Source: Tipula vernalis
Lineage: Eukaryota; Arthropoda; Insecta; Diptera; Tipulidae
DNA length: 64,000 bases
Assembly: GCA_958295665.1 (NCBI GenBank)
Contig: OY282560.1
Span: forward strand, 96,387,930-96,451,929
Direction: 5' to 3'
Part shown: positions 1 through 9,440 of the stretch, piece by piece
Numbering within the stretch: position 1 is the stretch's first letter
How the letters are laid out: the number at the start of each line of letters is the position of its first letter
Translations under genes and position numbers: made by a program
Notes under the pieces: model-generated
Databases searched by the model: none
What the model was told of the DNA's origin: nothing
The model's input: the letters and a program-made list of their open reading frames with translations, nothing else

Positions 1-396
1 CAAGGAGGAGAGCGGGTTGTCAAGGACCTATGCGCCCGTTTCAAAGGGTCTGGGAGAAATATAGTAACTGACAATTTTTTTACAACATTGCCGCTTGCTC
101 GTTTATTGATCTCTTGGGACTTATCAATAGTCGGGACATTAAAAAAAATTAAACCCTATGTTCCAAAAGAAATGTTGCCGTCCAGATCTCGGGAAATTTA
201 TTCGTCAATTTTTGGATTCAGCGATGATAATATTACACTTTGTTCGTATGTCCCCAAAAAAAATAAGAGTGTATTATTATTATCTACGCAGCATTATACG
301 GATTCAGTAATTGGAGAAAAAAAAAAAACCGGAAATCATTCATTATTACAATGGAAAAAAAGGTGGAGTAGATAATATGGACAAACTGGTCACTCA
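1..396 (+). pseudogene. piggyBac-type transposase fragment, copy A
   Basis: Middle part of a piggyBac-family (PGBD, DDE_Tnp_1_7) transposase, cut by the left window edge. It contains the block with VTDNFF, which holds the second catalytic Asp of the family. The frame breaks at the A-run at 317-328: copies A and C both have one base more there than the in-frame copy at 3097-4113, so the KKGGVDNMDKL block (third catalytic Asp region) lies in another frame. Similarity to the last copy stops just after the codons for LVT, at about 392. The sequence then passes through a short unrelated linker (about 393-426) into the 7-bp repeat array. It cannot encode an active enzyme. Identification as piggyBac is firm; the breakpoints are read by comparison with copies C and D. 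Confidence 0.9.
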
Positions 397-866
397 AAAT
401 CAGAAAAGTCGAAAAATTATTGACATTTCAGTATTCAGTATTCAGTATTCAGTACTGAATATTCAGTATTCAGTATTCAGTATTCAGTATTCAGTATTCA
501 GTATTCAGTATTCAGTATTCAGTATTCAGTATTCAGTATTCAGTATTCAGTATTCAGTATTCAGTATTCAGTACTGAATATTCAGTATTCAGTATTCAGT
601 ATTCAGTATTCAGTATTCAGTATTCTGTATTCTGTATTCTGTATTCTGTTTCAGTATTCAGTATTCAGTATTCTGTATTCTGTATTCTGTATTCAGTATT
701 CAGTACTGAATATTCAGTATTCAGTATTCAGTATTCAGTATTCAGTATTCAGTATTCAGTATTCAGTATTCAGTATTCTGTATTCAGTATTCAGTATTCA
801 GTATTCTGTATTCTGTATTCTGTATTCTGTATTCTGTATTCAGTATTCAGTATTCAGTATAAAAAA
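397..866. repeat. ATTCAGT heptamer array 1
   Basis: A linker ending in ATTGACATTTC is followed by an almost pure tandem array of ATTCAGT (about 427-860), with interspersed runs of the variant ATTCTGT and single inverted units (ACTGAAT). It ends with an A-run/T-run junction (861-877) that is followed directly by the next transposase fragment. Because 7 is not a multiple of 3, the array reads as a seven-residue open repeat in all three frames of one strand; those reading frames are not genes. Confidence 0.97.
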
Positions 867-877
867 AATTTTTTTGT

Positions 878-1197
878 GTAGGACGAACAAGATTCACCCA
901 GTATATGCCGTCCAAACCGGCAAAATATGGGATCAAAGTATGGTGGGTTTGCGATGCTGCTAACTCTTACCCAATAACGGGGCAGATATATACGGGTAAG
1001 CAACCATCAGGCAGGGAAATCAATCAAGGAGAGCGGGTTGTCAAGGACCTATGCGCCCGTTTCAAAGGGTCTGGGAGAAATATAGTAACTGACAATTTTT
1101 TTACAACATTGCCGCTTGCTCGTTTATTGATCTCTTGGGACTTATCAATAGTCGGGACATTAAAAAAAATTAAACCCTATGTTCCAAAAGAAATGTT
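878..1197 (+). pseudogene. piggyBac-type transposase fragment, copy B
   Basis: Starts at the same point as copies C and D, just inside a GRTRFTQYMPSKPAKYG stretch (piggyBac: the RGR..F..Y.P.KP.KYG block that follows the first catalytic Asp). It runs through VTDNFF and GTLKKIKPYVPKEML, then switches to the heptamer array in the middle of the frame, at the codon after EML. It is therefore the shortest of the four copies. The first catalytic Asp and the third Asp region are both absent. Confidence 0.9.
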
Positions 1198-1747
1198 GTT
1201 CAGTATTCAGTATTCAGTATTCTGTATTCTGTAAATCGGGATAAACTGCAGAAAAATTATTGACATTTCAGTATTCAGTATTCAGTATTCAGTATTCAGT
1301 ATTCTGTATTCTGTATTCTGAATACTGATTCAGTATTCCGTAGTCTGTATTCTGTAAATCGGGATAAACCGCAGAAAAATTATTGACATTTCAGTATTCT
1401 GTATTCTGTATTCTGTATTCTGTATTCAGTATTCAGTATTCAGTATTCTGTATTCTGTATTCTGTATTCAGTATTCAGTACTGAATATTCAGTATTCAGT
1501 ATTCAGTATTCAGTATTCAGTATTCAGTATTCTGTATTCAGTATTCAGTATTCTGTATTCTGTATTCAGTATTCAGTACTGAATATTCAGTATTCAGTAT
1601 TCAGTATTCAGTATTCAGTATTCAGTATTCAGTATTCAGTATTCAGTATTCAGTATTCAGTATTCTGTATTCAGTATTCAGTATTCAGTATTCAGTATTC
1701 TGTATTCAGTATTCAGTATTCAGTATTCAGTATTCAGTATTCAGTAT
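1198..1747. repeat. ATTCAGT heptamer array 2 with interspersed spacer units
   Basis: Array of ATTCAGT/ATTCTGT. It is interrupted twice (about 1233-1268 and 1356-1392) by a spacer of about 37 bp that begins GTAAATCGGGATAAAC and ends in ATTGACATTTC. The same spacer recurs in array 3 (about 2459-2498 and 2700-2737), so spacer plus heptamers form a higher-order repeat. Single inverted heptamers (ACTGAAT) also occur. Confidence 0.95.
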
Positions 1748-1764
1748 AAAAAAATTTTTTTTGT

Positions 1765-2318
1765 GTAGGACAAACAAGATTCACCCAGTATATGCCGTCC
1801 AAACCGGCAAAATATGGGATCAAAGTATGGTGGGTTTGCGATGCTGCTAACTCTTACCCAATAACGGGGCAGATATATACGGGTAAGCAACCATCAGGCA
1901 GGGAAATCAATCAAGGAGAGCGGGTTGTCAAGGACCTATGCGCCCGTTTCAAAGGGTCTGGGAGAAATATAGTAACTGACAATTTTTTTACAACATTGCC
2001 GCTTGCTCGTTTATTGATCTCTTGGGACTTATCAATAGTCGGGACATTAAAAAAAATTAAACCCTATGTTCCAAAAGAAATGTTGCCGTCCAGATCTCGG
2101 GAAATTTATTCGTCAATTTTTGGATTCAGCGATGATAATATTACACTTTGTTCGTATGTCCCCAAAAAAAATAAGAGTGTATTATTATTATCTACGCAGC
2201 ATTATACGGATTCAGTAATTGGAGACAAAAAAAAAACCGGAAATCATTCATTATTACAATGGAAAAAAAGGTGGAGTAGATAATATGGACAAACTGGTCA
2301 CTCAAAATCAGAAAAGTC
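1765..2318 (+). pseudogene. piggyBac-type transposase fragment, copy C
   Basis: Same start as copies B and D. The frame is open from 1792 (internal Met) to the poly-A run at 2227-2236, which has ten A instead of nine and shifts the frame. The right breakpoint, after LVT, and the following linker (CAAAATCAGAAAAGTCG) are the same as in copy A, so A and C are copies of one already broken unit. The missing N-terminus and C-terminal zinc-binding domain make it non-functional. Confidence 0.9.
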
Positions 2319-2330
2319 GAAAAATTATTG

Positions 2331-3085
2331 ACATTTCAGTATTCAGTATTCAGTATTCAGTACTGAATATTCAGTATTCAGTATTCAGTATTCAGTATTC
2401 TGTATTCAGTATTCAGTATTCAGTATTCAGTATTCAGTATTCAGTATTCAGTATTCTGTAAATCGGGATAAACTGCAGAAAAATTATTGACATTTCAGTA
2501 TTCAGTATTCAGTACTCAGTATTCAGTATTCTGTTTCAGTATTCAGTATTCAGTATTCAGTATTCAGTATTCAGTACTGAATATTCAGTATTCAGTACTG
2601 AATATTCAGTATTCAGTATTCAGTATTCAGTATTCAGTATTCTGTATTCTGTATTCTGTATTCTGTATTCTGTATTCAGTATTCTGTATTCTGTATTCTG
2701 TAAATCGGGATAAACCGCAGAAAAATTATTGACATTTCAGTATTCAGTATTCAGTATTCAGTATTCAGTATTCAGTATTCTGTTTCAGTATTCAGTATTC
2801 AGTATTCAGTATTCAGTATTCAGTATTCAGTATTCAGTACTGAATATTCAGTATTCAGTACTGAATATTCAGTATTCAGTATTCAGTATTCAGTATTCTG
2901 TATTCTGTATTCTGTATTCTGTATTCAGTATTCAGTATTCAGTATTCTGTATTCTGTATTCAGTATTCAGTACTGAATATTCAGTATTCAGTATTCAGTA
3001 TTCAGTATTCAGTATTCTGTATTCAGTATTCAGTATTCAGTATTCAGTATTCTGTATTCAGTATTCAGTATTCAGTATTCAGTAT
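2331..3085. repeat. ATTCAGT heptamer array 3
   Basis: The longest heptamer array, with two spacer units, several inverted ACTGAAT units and ATTCTGT variant runs. It ends in the same A-run/T-run junction (3086-3098) that precedes copies B and C. Confidence 0.95.
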
Positions 3086-3098
3086 AAAAAAATTTTTT

Positions 3099-4113
3099 TT
3101 GTGTAGGACAAACAAGATTCACCCAGTATATGCCGTCCAAACCGGCAAAATATGGGATCAAAGTATGGTGGGTTTGCGATGCTGCTAACTCTTACCCAAT
3201 AACGGGGCAGATATATACGGGTAAGCAACCATCAGGCAGGGAAATCAATCAAGGAGAGCGGGTTGTCAAGGACCTATGCGCCCGTTTCAAAGGGTCTGGG
3301 AGAAATATAGTAACTGACAATTTTTTTACAACATTGCCGCTTGCTCGTTTATTGATCTCTTGGGACTTATCAATAGTCGGGACATTAAAAAAAATTAAAC
3401 CCTATGTTCAAAAAGAAATGTTGCCGTCCAGATCTCGGGAAATTTATTCGTCAATTTTTGGATTCAGCGATGATAATATTACACTTTGTTCGTATGTCCC
3501 CAAAAAAAATAAGAGTGTATTATTATTATCTACGCAGCATTATACGGATTCAGTAATTGGAGACAAAAAAAAACCGGAAATCATTCATTATTACAATGGA
3601 AAAAAAGGTGGAGTAGATAATATGGACAAACTGGTCACTCATTATACAACCAAACGAAGGACGAAAAGATGGCCTGTAGCATTTTTTTACAATATAATTG
3701 ATGTAGCTTGCGTCGCGGCTTACAAAATTTACATAGAAAATAACCCGGCTAGATCAAACAAAACACACAATCGTCGAGAATTCTTGAAAGATCTTGTGCT
3801 TCAATTAGCTCTACCGCATGTGTCAGATCGATCAACCATACCAAATGTATATAGAAATTTTAATTCACGTTCAGGGATAGAATGCATACTTGGCAAACCG
3901 CTCTATGTACCAATAAACCAGGAATTGACAACGTCTGGAGTACCTAATGTGTTACGCAACAACGATGGCCGAATTCCTCAAGTTGGCAAATGCTGGATTT
4001 GTTTGTCTTCCGATCCCAAAAAACGACGAAATTCACGGAAATCCTGTAGTATCTGTAGAAGACCAGTATGTGTAGAACATACGAACACTCAAATAAAGTG
4101 TTCTAAGTGTTAA
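3099..4113 (+). pseudogene. piggyBac-type transposase, C-terminal two thirds, copy D
   Basis: This copy keeps the frame from the array junction to the TAA at 4111-4113; from the first internal Met (3130) it is 327 residues. It carries VTDNFF (second catalytic Asp of piggyBac), KKGGVDNMDKL (third Asp region) and a C-terminal cysteine-rich finger (CWIC...CSIC...C.EH...CSKC), the DNA-binding cross-brace domain of the family. The in-frame poly-A run has nine A. The N-terminal domain and the first catalytic Asp are missing, because the heptamer array replaces everything upstream of the GRTRF codons. It is thus a truncated gene, probably inactive, but it is the parent-like copy of the tandem set. 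A consensus AATAAA lies at about 4242 downstream. Confidence 0.92.
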
Positions 4114-4282
4114 TAGTTTTAATTTTTTTTGTAAATTTTTACCAAATTGAATTTCTTATTTTGTAAACATATTTTTAATAACCAACTGAATTATTTATGT
4201 GATAATTTTTGATTTTTTCTGTGATGAAATGTTGATTTAAACAATAAAATGTTATACAAATAGCATATTCAGTGTTTTTTTT

Positions 4283-4511
4283 AAATGGCCACCCGGGTGG
4301 CCGGGTATAGACTACAAGAGTAATAATATTGGTAAACGAATAATTTAGTTCAGCAATAATCTTTAGTTAACTTCTGTTCAAAGATCAATAAAAAATAAGT
4401 AGTTCTTGGATGTCAAGGAGTAGGGATAGTCTAACTGTGAAATTGAAAAAGTTACGAGCATTTTAAATCGAAATGGCCACCCGGGTGCCCGGGTATAGAC
4501 ACAAGGGTTAA
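4283..4511 (+). mobile_element. piggyBac 3' end with duplicated terminal palindrome and TTAA
   Basis: Two direct copies of a terminal motif (4283-4320 and 4471-4511) each hold the sequence GGCCACCCGGG followed by GGGTATAGAC. The first copy contains a perfect 16-bp palindrome, GGCCACCCGGGTGGCC. The outer copy ends GGGTTAA, so read inward the element begins TTAA-CCC, the target and first bases typical of piggyBac. The inner copy is probably the subterminal repeat used by the transposase. Confidence 0.8.
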
Positions 4512-5035
4512 TTTACTTTGAATTAAAATAATTAATTTCTACATACATTTAAATTCAAATTATAACAAAACACTTGTTACTACAAAATTTACTTTTACTA
4601 CAAAATTCAAACTATACGAAGAAAATTCTTATGAAAAAGATAGTACAGTACATATAATTTTTCACATTGAAACCGGTCTGCAAGTCAGACACTTGCATTC
4701 AATCTTAATGTGCAGGGTCTCAAGGTTCACGCAGGCAACAGAGTCAGTTATACAGCGACGAGGCTACCTTGCACTAAGCAAAACTTCTTTGCGTGACGGT
4801 GATGGTTCTATTCTCACTCGCAATTTCTAGTGCCCTACAAGAATAAATAACCACACCTCGCGGTGTGACCAGACAAGTGGGAGTCAACGTCATCAGAGCG
4901 TTACAGCCGCGCATTTGGTGATATATATCTCGCTGAAGATTCCTTGGCCACTCACGAAATACAGTTTATTTAAGAATTTGAAACAAAGAATGTGGACTCG
5001 CGCCATGGTGGACTCCGACATACTCCTTTAATCGT
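4512..5035. other. Unassigned sequence, locally richer in G+C
   Basis: No open frame, RNA gene or repeat was recognised. The part from about 4670 to 5030 is clearly less AT-rich than its neighbours and could be a relic of an element I cannot name. Confidence 0.4.
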
Positions 5036-5450
5036 TCGTAAAAAAAAGTGTGTTAGCCGCACTTCTATTTTCTTTTGTTTTTTTTTGGAACCAGTTTGAA
5101 TTTAATAGATTTTATGTAAACCTTATACTTTTTAAGATATTTGCGAAATAAATTTTCTGGACCAAGGGAGTGGCCACTTCCGGTGAGCCGATTTGGAGTA
5201 GAATTCACTGGGACCCTGCCATTTATCAAAAAAGTTTAAATCTGAAGTTTCAGTTCGATTAGTTAACCATCTGGGCTGTAGAGAGAACACAGACTGACAT
5301 ACTGACAGACTGACATAGAGACATCATTTCGAAACCCACTTTTTCGGACTCAGTGGACCTCAAAACAGATAAATATCTAAGAATCTCAAGGTCCAAAATT
5401 TTCATGATTACTTTATTTTGCTTACGTTAGAGAAAGTATGTAATACAAAA
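5036..5450 (+). repeat. Dispersed repeat, copy 1 (GACAGACT family)
   Basis: Begins near TTCGTAAAAAAAAGTGTG and shares with copies at 5500, 26843 and 27405 a body containing TAAACCTTATACTTTTTAAG, GGAGTGGCCACTTCC, CACTGGGA and CCATCTGGGCTGTAGAGAG, then a short GACAGACT-type stretch and a tail containing TTTTTCGGACTCA. It is non-coding and looks like a non-autonomous mobile element; the class is unknown. Confidence 0.8.
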
Positions 5451-5499
5451 TAATTAATTTCAATGAAGTTTGCGTAATAAGTGCCTCAAAATTCCCTGT

Positions 5500-6195
5500 T
5501 CGTAGGAGAAAGTGTGTTGGCCACAACTCAATTTTATTTTTTTTTTTAATTTTTTATTTTTTAGTTTTATTTGATTTTAATTTTTGGAAACATTTTGCAT
5601 TAAGTAGTTTTTTGTAAACCTTATACTTTTTAAGATATTTGCAAAATAAATTTTCTGGACCAAGGGAGTGGCCACTTCTGGTTAGCCGATTTGGAGTGAA
5701 ATTCACTGGGACCTCCCAATTTATCAAAAATGCTTAAATCTGAAGTTTCAGTTCGATTGGTTAAACCATCTGGGCTGTAGAGAGGACACAGACAGACTGA
5801 CAGACTGACAGACTGACAGACTGACAGACTGACAGACTGACAGACTGACAGACTGACAGACTGACAGACTGACAGACTGACAGACTGACAGACTGACAGA
5901 CTGACAGACTGACAGACTGACAGACTGACAGACTGACAGACTGACAGACTGACAGACTGACAGACTGACAGACTGACAGACTGACAGACTGACAGACTGA
6001 CAGACTGACAGACTGACAGACCGACAGACTGACAGACTGACAGACTGACAGACTGACAGACTGACAGACTGACAGACAGACCGACGAAACCCACTTTTTC
6101 GGACTCAGGGGATCTCAGAACAAATAAATCTCTAAAAATCTCAAGGTCCAAAATCTTCATGATTACTATACTTTATTTTACTAGAGTAAAAGAAA
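5500..6195 (+). repeat. Dispersed repeat, copy 2, with large GACAGACT array
   Basis: Second copy of the same repeat, in the same orientation. Here the internal 8-bp motif GACAGACT has expanded into a nearly perfect array (about 5789-6085, roughly 36 units) before the shared tail. The array is open on the minus strand as a SVCQSVSL repeat, which is an artefact of the 24-bp triplet period and not a protein gene. Confidence 0.9.
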
Positions 6196-6739
6196 GTAAA
6201 AATCGATTTACATTTTAGTGAATTTTCAAGAATATCCGTGTAACCAAAAAATATGTCATCATGGCCACCAAACGGTTCCACTAAATTTTAACAATAATGT
6301 CTGCCTTTTTGTTACAATCAAAATATTGTTGACAAATTTAGAGTATTGGTTTTATTGAAAAATTATTCACCGAAAATCATTGACATTATTTCGTTGAACA
6401 AAAACTTTTGATGTGAAATTGTCGGTACATTTACTTTAATCAGCGGATTTAGTCCGAATATTCACCCACAGCCTAAGTAGCATTTTTTTTAAAGAGTTTT
6501 CAGACAAGGAACTATTTCAACATGGCCTCCTCCTCCCCCTCATCTGAATCCGCCAATGTAAATATCTACAATGTTTTCATTGCTCGATTTACATATTGAA
6601 AGGAAACCACTCAAACGAAGTTTGGCTCCTAACTAGCTATTCAGATTGTATAAACAATTTAATTAGCGGTAAATAAAAGCGAAATTTACTAGATCGGAAT
6701 TTACTCTCTCTTTTTCTCGATTACGAAATAGTTTTCGTG
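6196..6739. other. Intergenic, nothing recognised
   Basis: AT-rich, no convincing frame or repeat structure seen. Confidence 0.5.
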
Positions 6740-9440
6740 TCGTGTCCCGATTTCAAGTTTCGGATTTTCCAGATTTGTTCTTTGACAATTTTTTCCAGAT
6801 TTACAAAATTGTGCAAGTTTAAGGTGGAATTGAGATACTTGGAATTTATTAGACGATTACTGATGATTCGGGTATCACGAGACAGTCAGATAATTACTCG
6901 AGTATGCTTAAGATTGCCGTATGTATTCGGTTGTTCCTTACTATCCGGGAATCATGTAATTATAATTGGATAATTTCACGACTTAAAGGCCTTTCGAACA
7001 GATTTAAAGACATTTCGATATGATTCAAATTACTCGAAGTCATTCCTGCAGAGATTTTTAGCATTTTTCTGGGTAATCCAGATTATTCCAGTTTATTCTA
7101 AATTTCGGAATTAAACTAAATCATCGGAATTTTGTACTGTATTGTTTGGTGCTTAGACCTGAGTAACGGTATGTTACAGGCTTATACATACAAATTTAAA
7201 ATTTTGAAGATTTTGGCTTTACAAACTTACTCGATTTATTTATTTTAGGAAGTTTTCTAAAATTTTTAAAATCCTGTGTACTTCAACATTTTTATAATTA
7301 TTTCGAAATTATTCCGATTTTTCAAATTAAGTTCGTAGTTTGGCGGCAAACGATAATGGTATTTAGCGGTAGCGGAAGGGCGTCATCTTTTTAGTCATAT
7401 GATTTGTTTTTTTTTCGGTTTGAAGGTTTTCTATATATATATATATTTAATTAATTTTTTTAATTTATAAAATTTCGGAACGCCCGATTACAAATTCTTA
7501 AAACCTGGATCCCGAAAATGCTTAAAATTGCCCGAGATGGTGAACGCTAATTGTGTTCCACAACTAATTACGTTGATGTTTAATCAAATTATCAGTATAA
7601 GGAGCAGGTCAAATTAGATCTGACTAGTCTTATTTGATTCGTCACGGTGTCAGCAACCCGTAACAATTTAAAAATTCTTCTTTACTCAATTAGTTTTTGA
7701 AATAAAATAAGAAAACGACTAAAAGACGAATTTTTCGATAATGATCGCTCATAATATTTCACGTTTCCCCTAAATTTTCCAGTTTCGCTATTTTTGATAA
7801 AGTAATTTATAGTTTGCTTAAGATAAGTGAGAAAAATAGTTTATCTTAGCTTATTTTAGCTCGACTAGCTCACCTCTTTGCTTATTTCAGCTAATTACTT
7901 CACTCATACGCATATGTACATTGATGATTTGTTGTCGAGCTAAATTAGTTTTCATAGCTCATAACAGGACCATATTACTAGTGCAAGGTTCCATTAAAGC
8001 ACGTTACATAAAATCTAGAGCTTTGAACATGGCTCAAATAGCTTAGATGATACGTACAACGTTTTGTAAAATTTTAACTAGCCCAGATTCTAAAAATGGC
8101 TGTATGTACATCAGTTCCCATGTAAAAATCATGTTTCATGTTATGATGATCGATAAATCTTAAAAGCCATCGAGTGTAACCAATTAACTGACTTTTTGAC
8201 TAACCGGTTAACCTTTATTTATTTTGTCTTGGTAAGCTGCAATTTTTCAAAAAATTATTACAACCTCATATTATGTAATAAAACCTGAATACATTTTAAT
8301 TTATCTAAATCTATGGTCAAAAGGCAAAATAGCCTAAATCAAATTTGATAATTTTTCTAAAGAGGTGGAAAAAGTTGAATATTAAATTAATTTTTCAATT
8401 ATGCCGACTAAAGCTACTGTGGATTACCACTTAAGCCAAATTTAGTAAGAGAAGAAATAGAAAATGTTGAAAATTGAAAATAATTTTTGTCTTAAGTCGA
8501 CATAAGCTGTTTTGCCTTTTGAGTACAGAAATATGTGTTTGTTTCAGACGAAAATGGGAAATAAACTGTAACCAACGTGTACATTTACACTAATAAGCAC
8601 AATAAAAAAAATACTGAGCAATTTTCAATAGCGTCGAATATTCTCGAATAATCTCAAAAATTTGAACACCATGCAAGTTAACGAATAATCTCTGGTTTAA
8701 TACAAAAATCGAAAATTTGGTATTGATCACGAAAAATTTCAAAAGTTCCCGAATAATTTCATTCTAATCTTGAATAATATCGATATCCTAGAGCGACCTA
8801 GCAGAATATCACGAAGGGCATCGAAACTACTTAGCTCAACGCCGCACAACGATCTCAAATAAGCTCAAACCCTATATTAAAAATCTAAGCAACTAAAAAC
8901 CGATCGAAATTCGATAAGATCAAGAAACTCAAGAATACTCATACAGATGTGAATAACCTCGAATAATCTCGATAATTTCAAAAATCTCGAATATTCTCGA
9001 AAATATCGAACATGCTCGTTAATCTCGTATTAATCGATATCAAGCAAGGAGAACGATATCAAGCAAGGAATACTCAATCAAAACCTCAAATCTAGGTAGA
9101 TTAATCGAAAAATCTTAAATTATCTCGAAGCTCATCTTCATTAAGTGCCATAAAAGAGCCGTTCGTCTACTAGCATTTTTTTTTAGCCTTAACTTTAAAC
9201 CAACGTAATTTTTCGCTAAGGCCCAAAATTAAATCGCTTAGTTTTTATTTTAAATTTAATGTTTTTACGTCTTGGCTTTTAGTTCGTCCATCATGTGATC
9301 AGCATAATGTCTCTATGGTTCTTTAAAATTATTTTTATTCACTTTGACGAGGTCTAGGCCGCTAGCATGTTAAATCATGTAAGCGGCTTCCTGCATCCTT
9401 GTACTCAAATCCTTAATTATTGAAGCGGGAGGATACTTAT
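6740..9440 (-). repeat. Large dispersed repeat, inverted partial copy L
   Basis: Non-coding block that reappears in reverse complement at about 15590-18340, and in part at about 23200-24060. Landmarks: the TTTGTACTCAAATCC-type segment with GCAGGAAGCCGC at 9380-9430 matches 23215-23245 reversed; the ACCGATCGAAATTCGATAAG segment near 8900 matches 23700-23730 reversed; GATTCGTCACGGTGTCAGC near 7640 matches 17195-17215 reversed. Part of it consists of degenerate CTCGAATAAT/ATTATTCGAG motifs. No reading frame of interest. Confidence 0.7.

Noticed and set aside
427..3085. CRISPR-like regular repeats
   Set aside because: Units are contiguous heptamers without unique spacers, and the surroundings are eukaryotic mobile elements.
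311..3106. Open frames reading as SIQYSVF repeats
   Set aside because: They are the three-frame translation of the 7-bp ATTCAGT array, which cannot produce a stop in these frames; not genes.
5630..6160. 176-residue minus-strand frame with SVCQSVSL repeats
   Set aside because: Translation of the GACAGACT array and repeat flanks; the same occurs at 27076-27306 in a decayed copy. No start context or domain.
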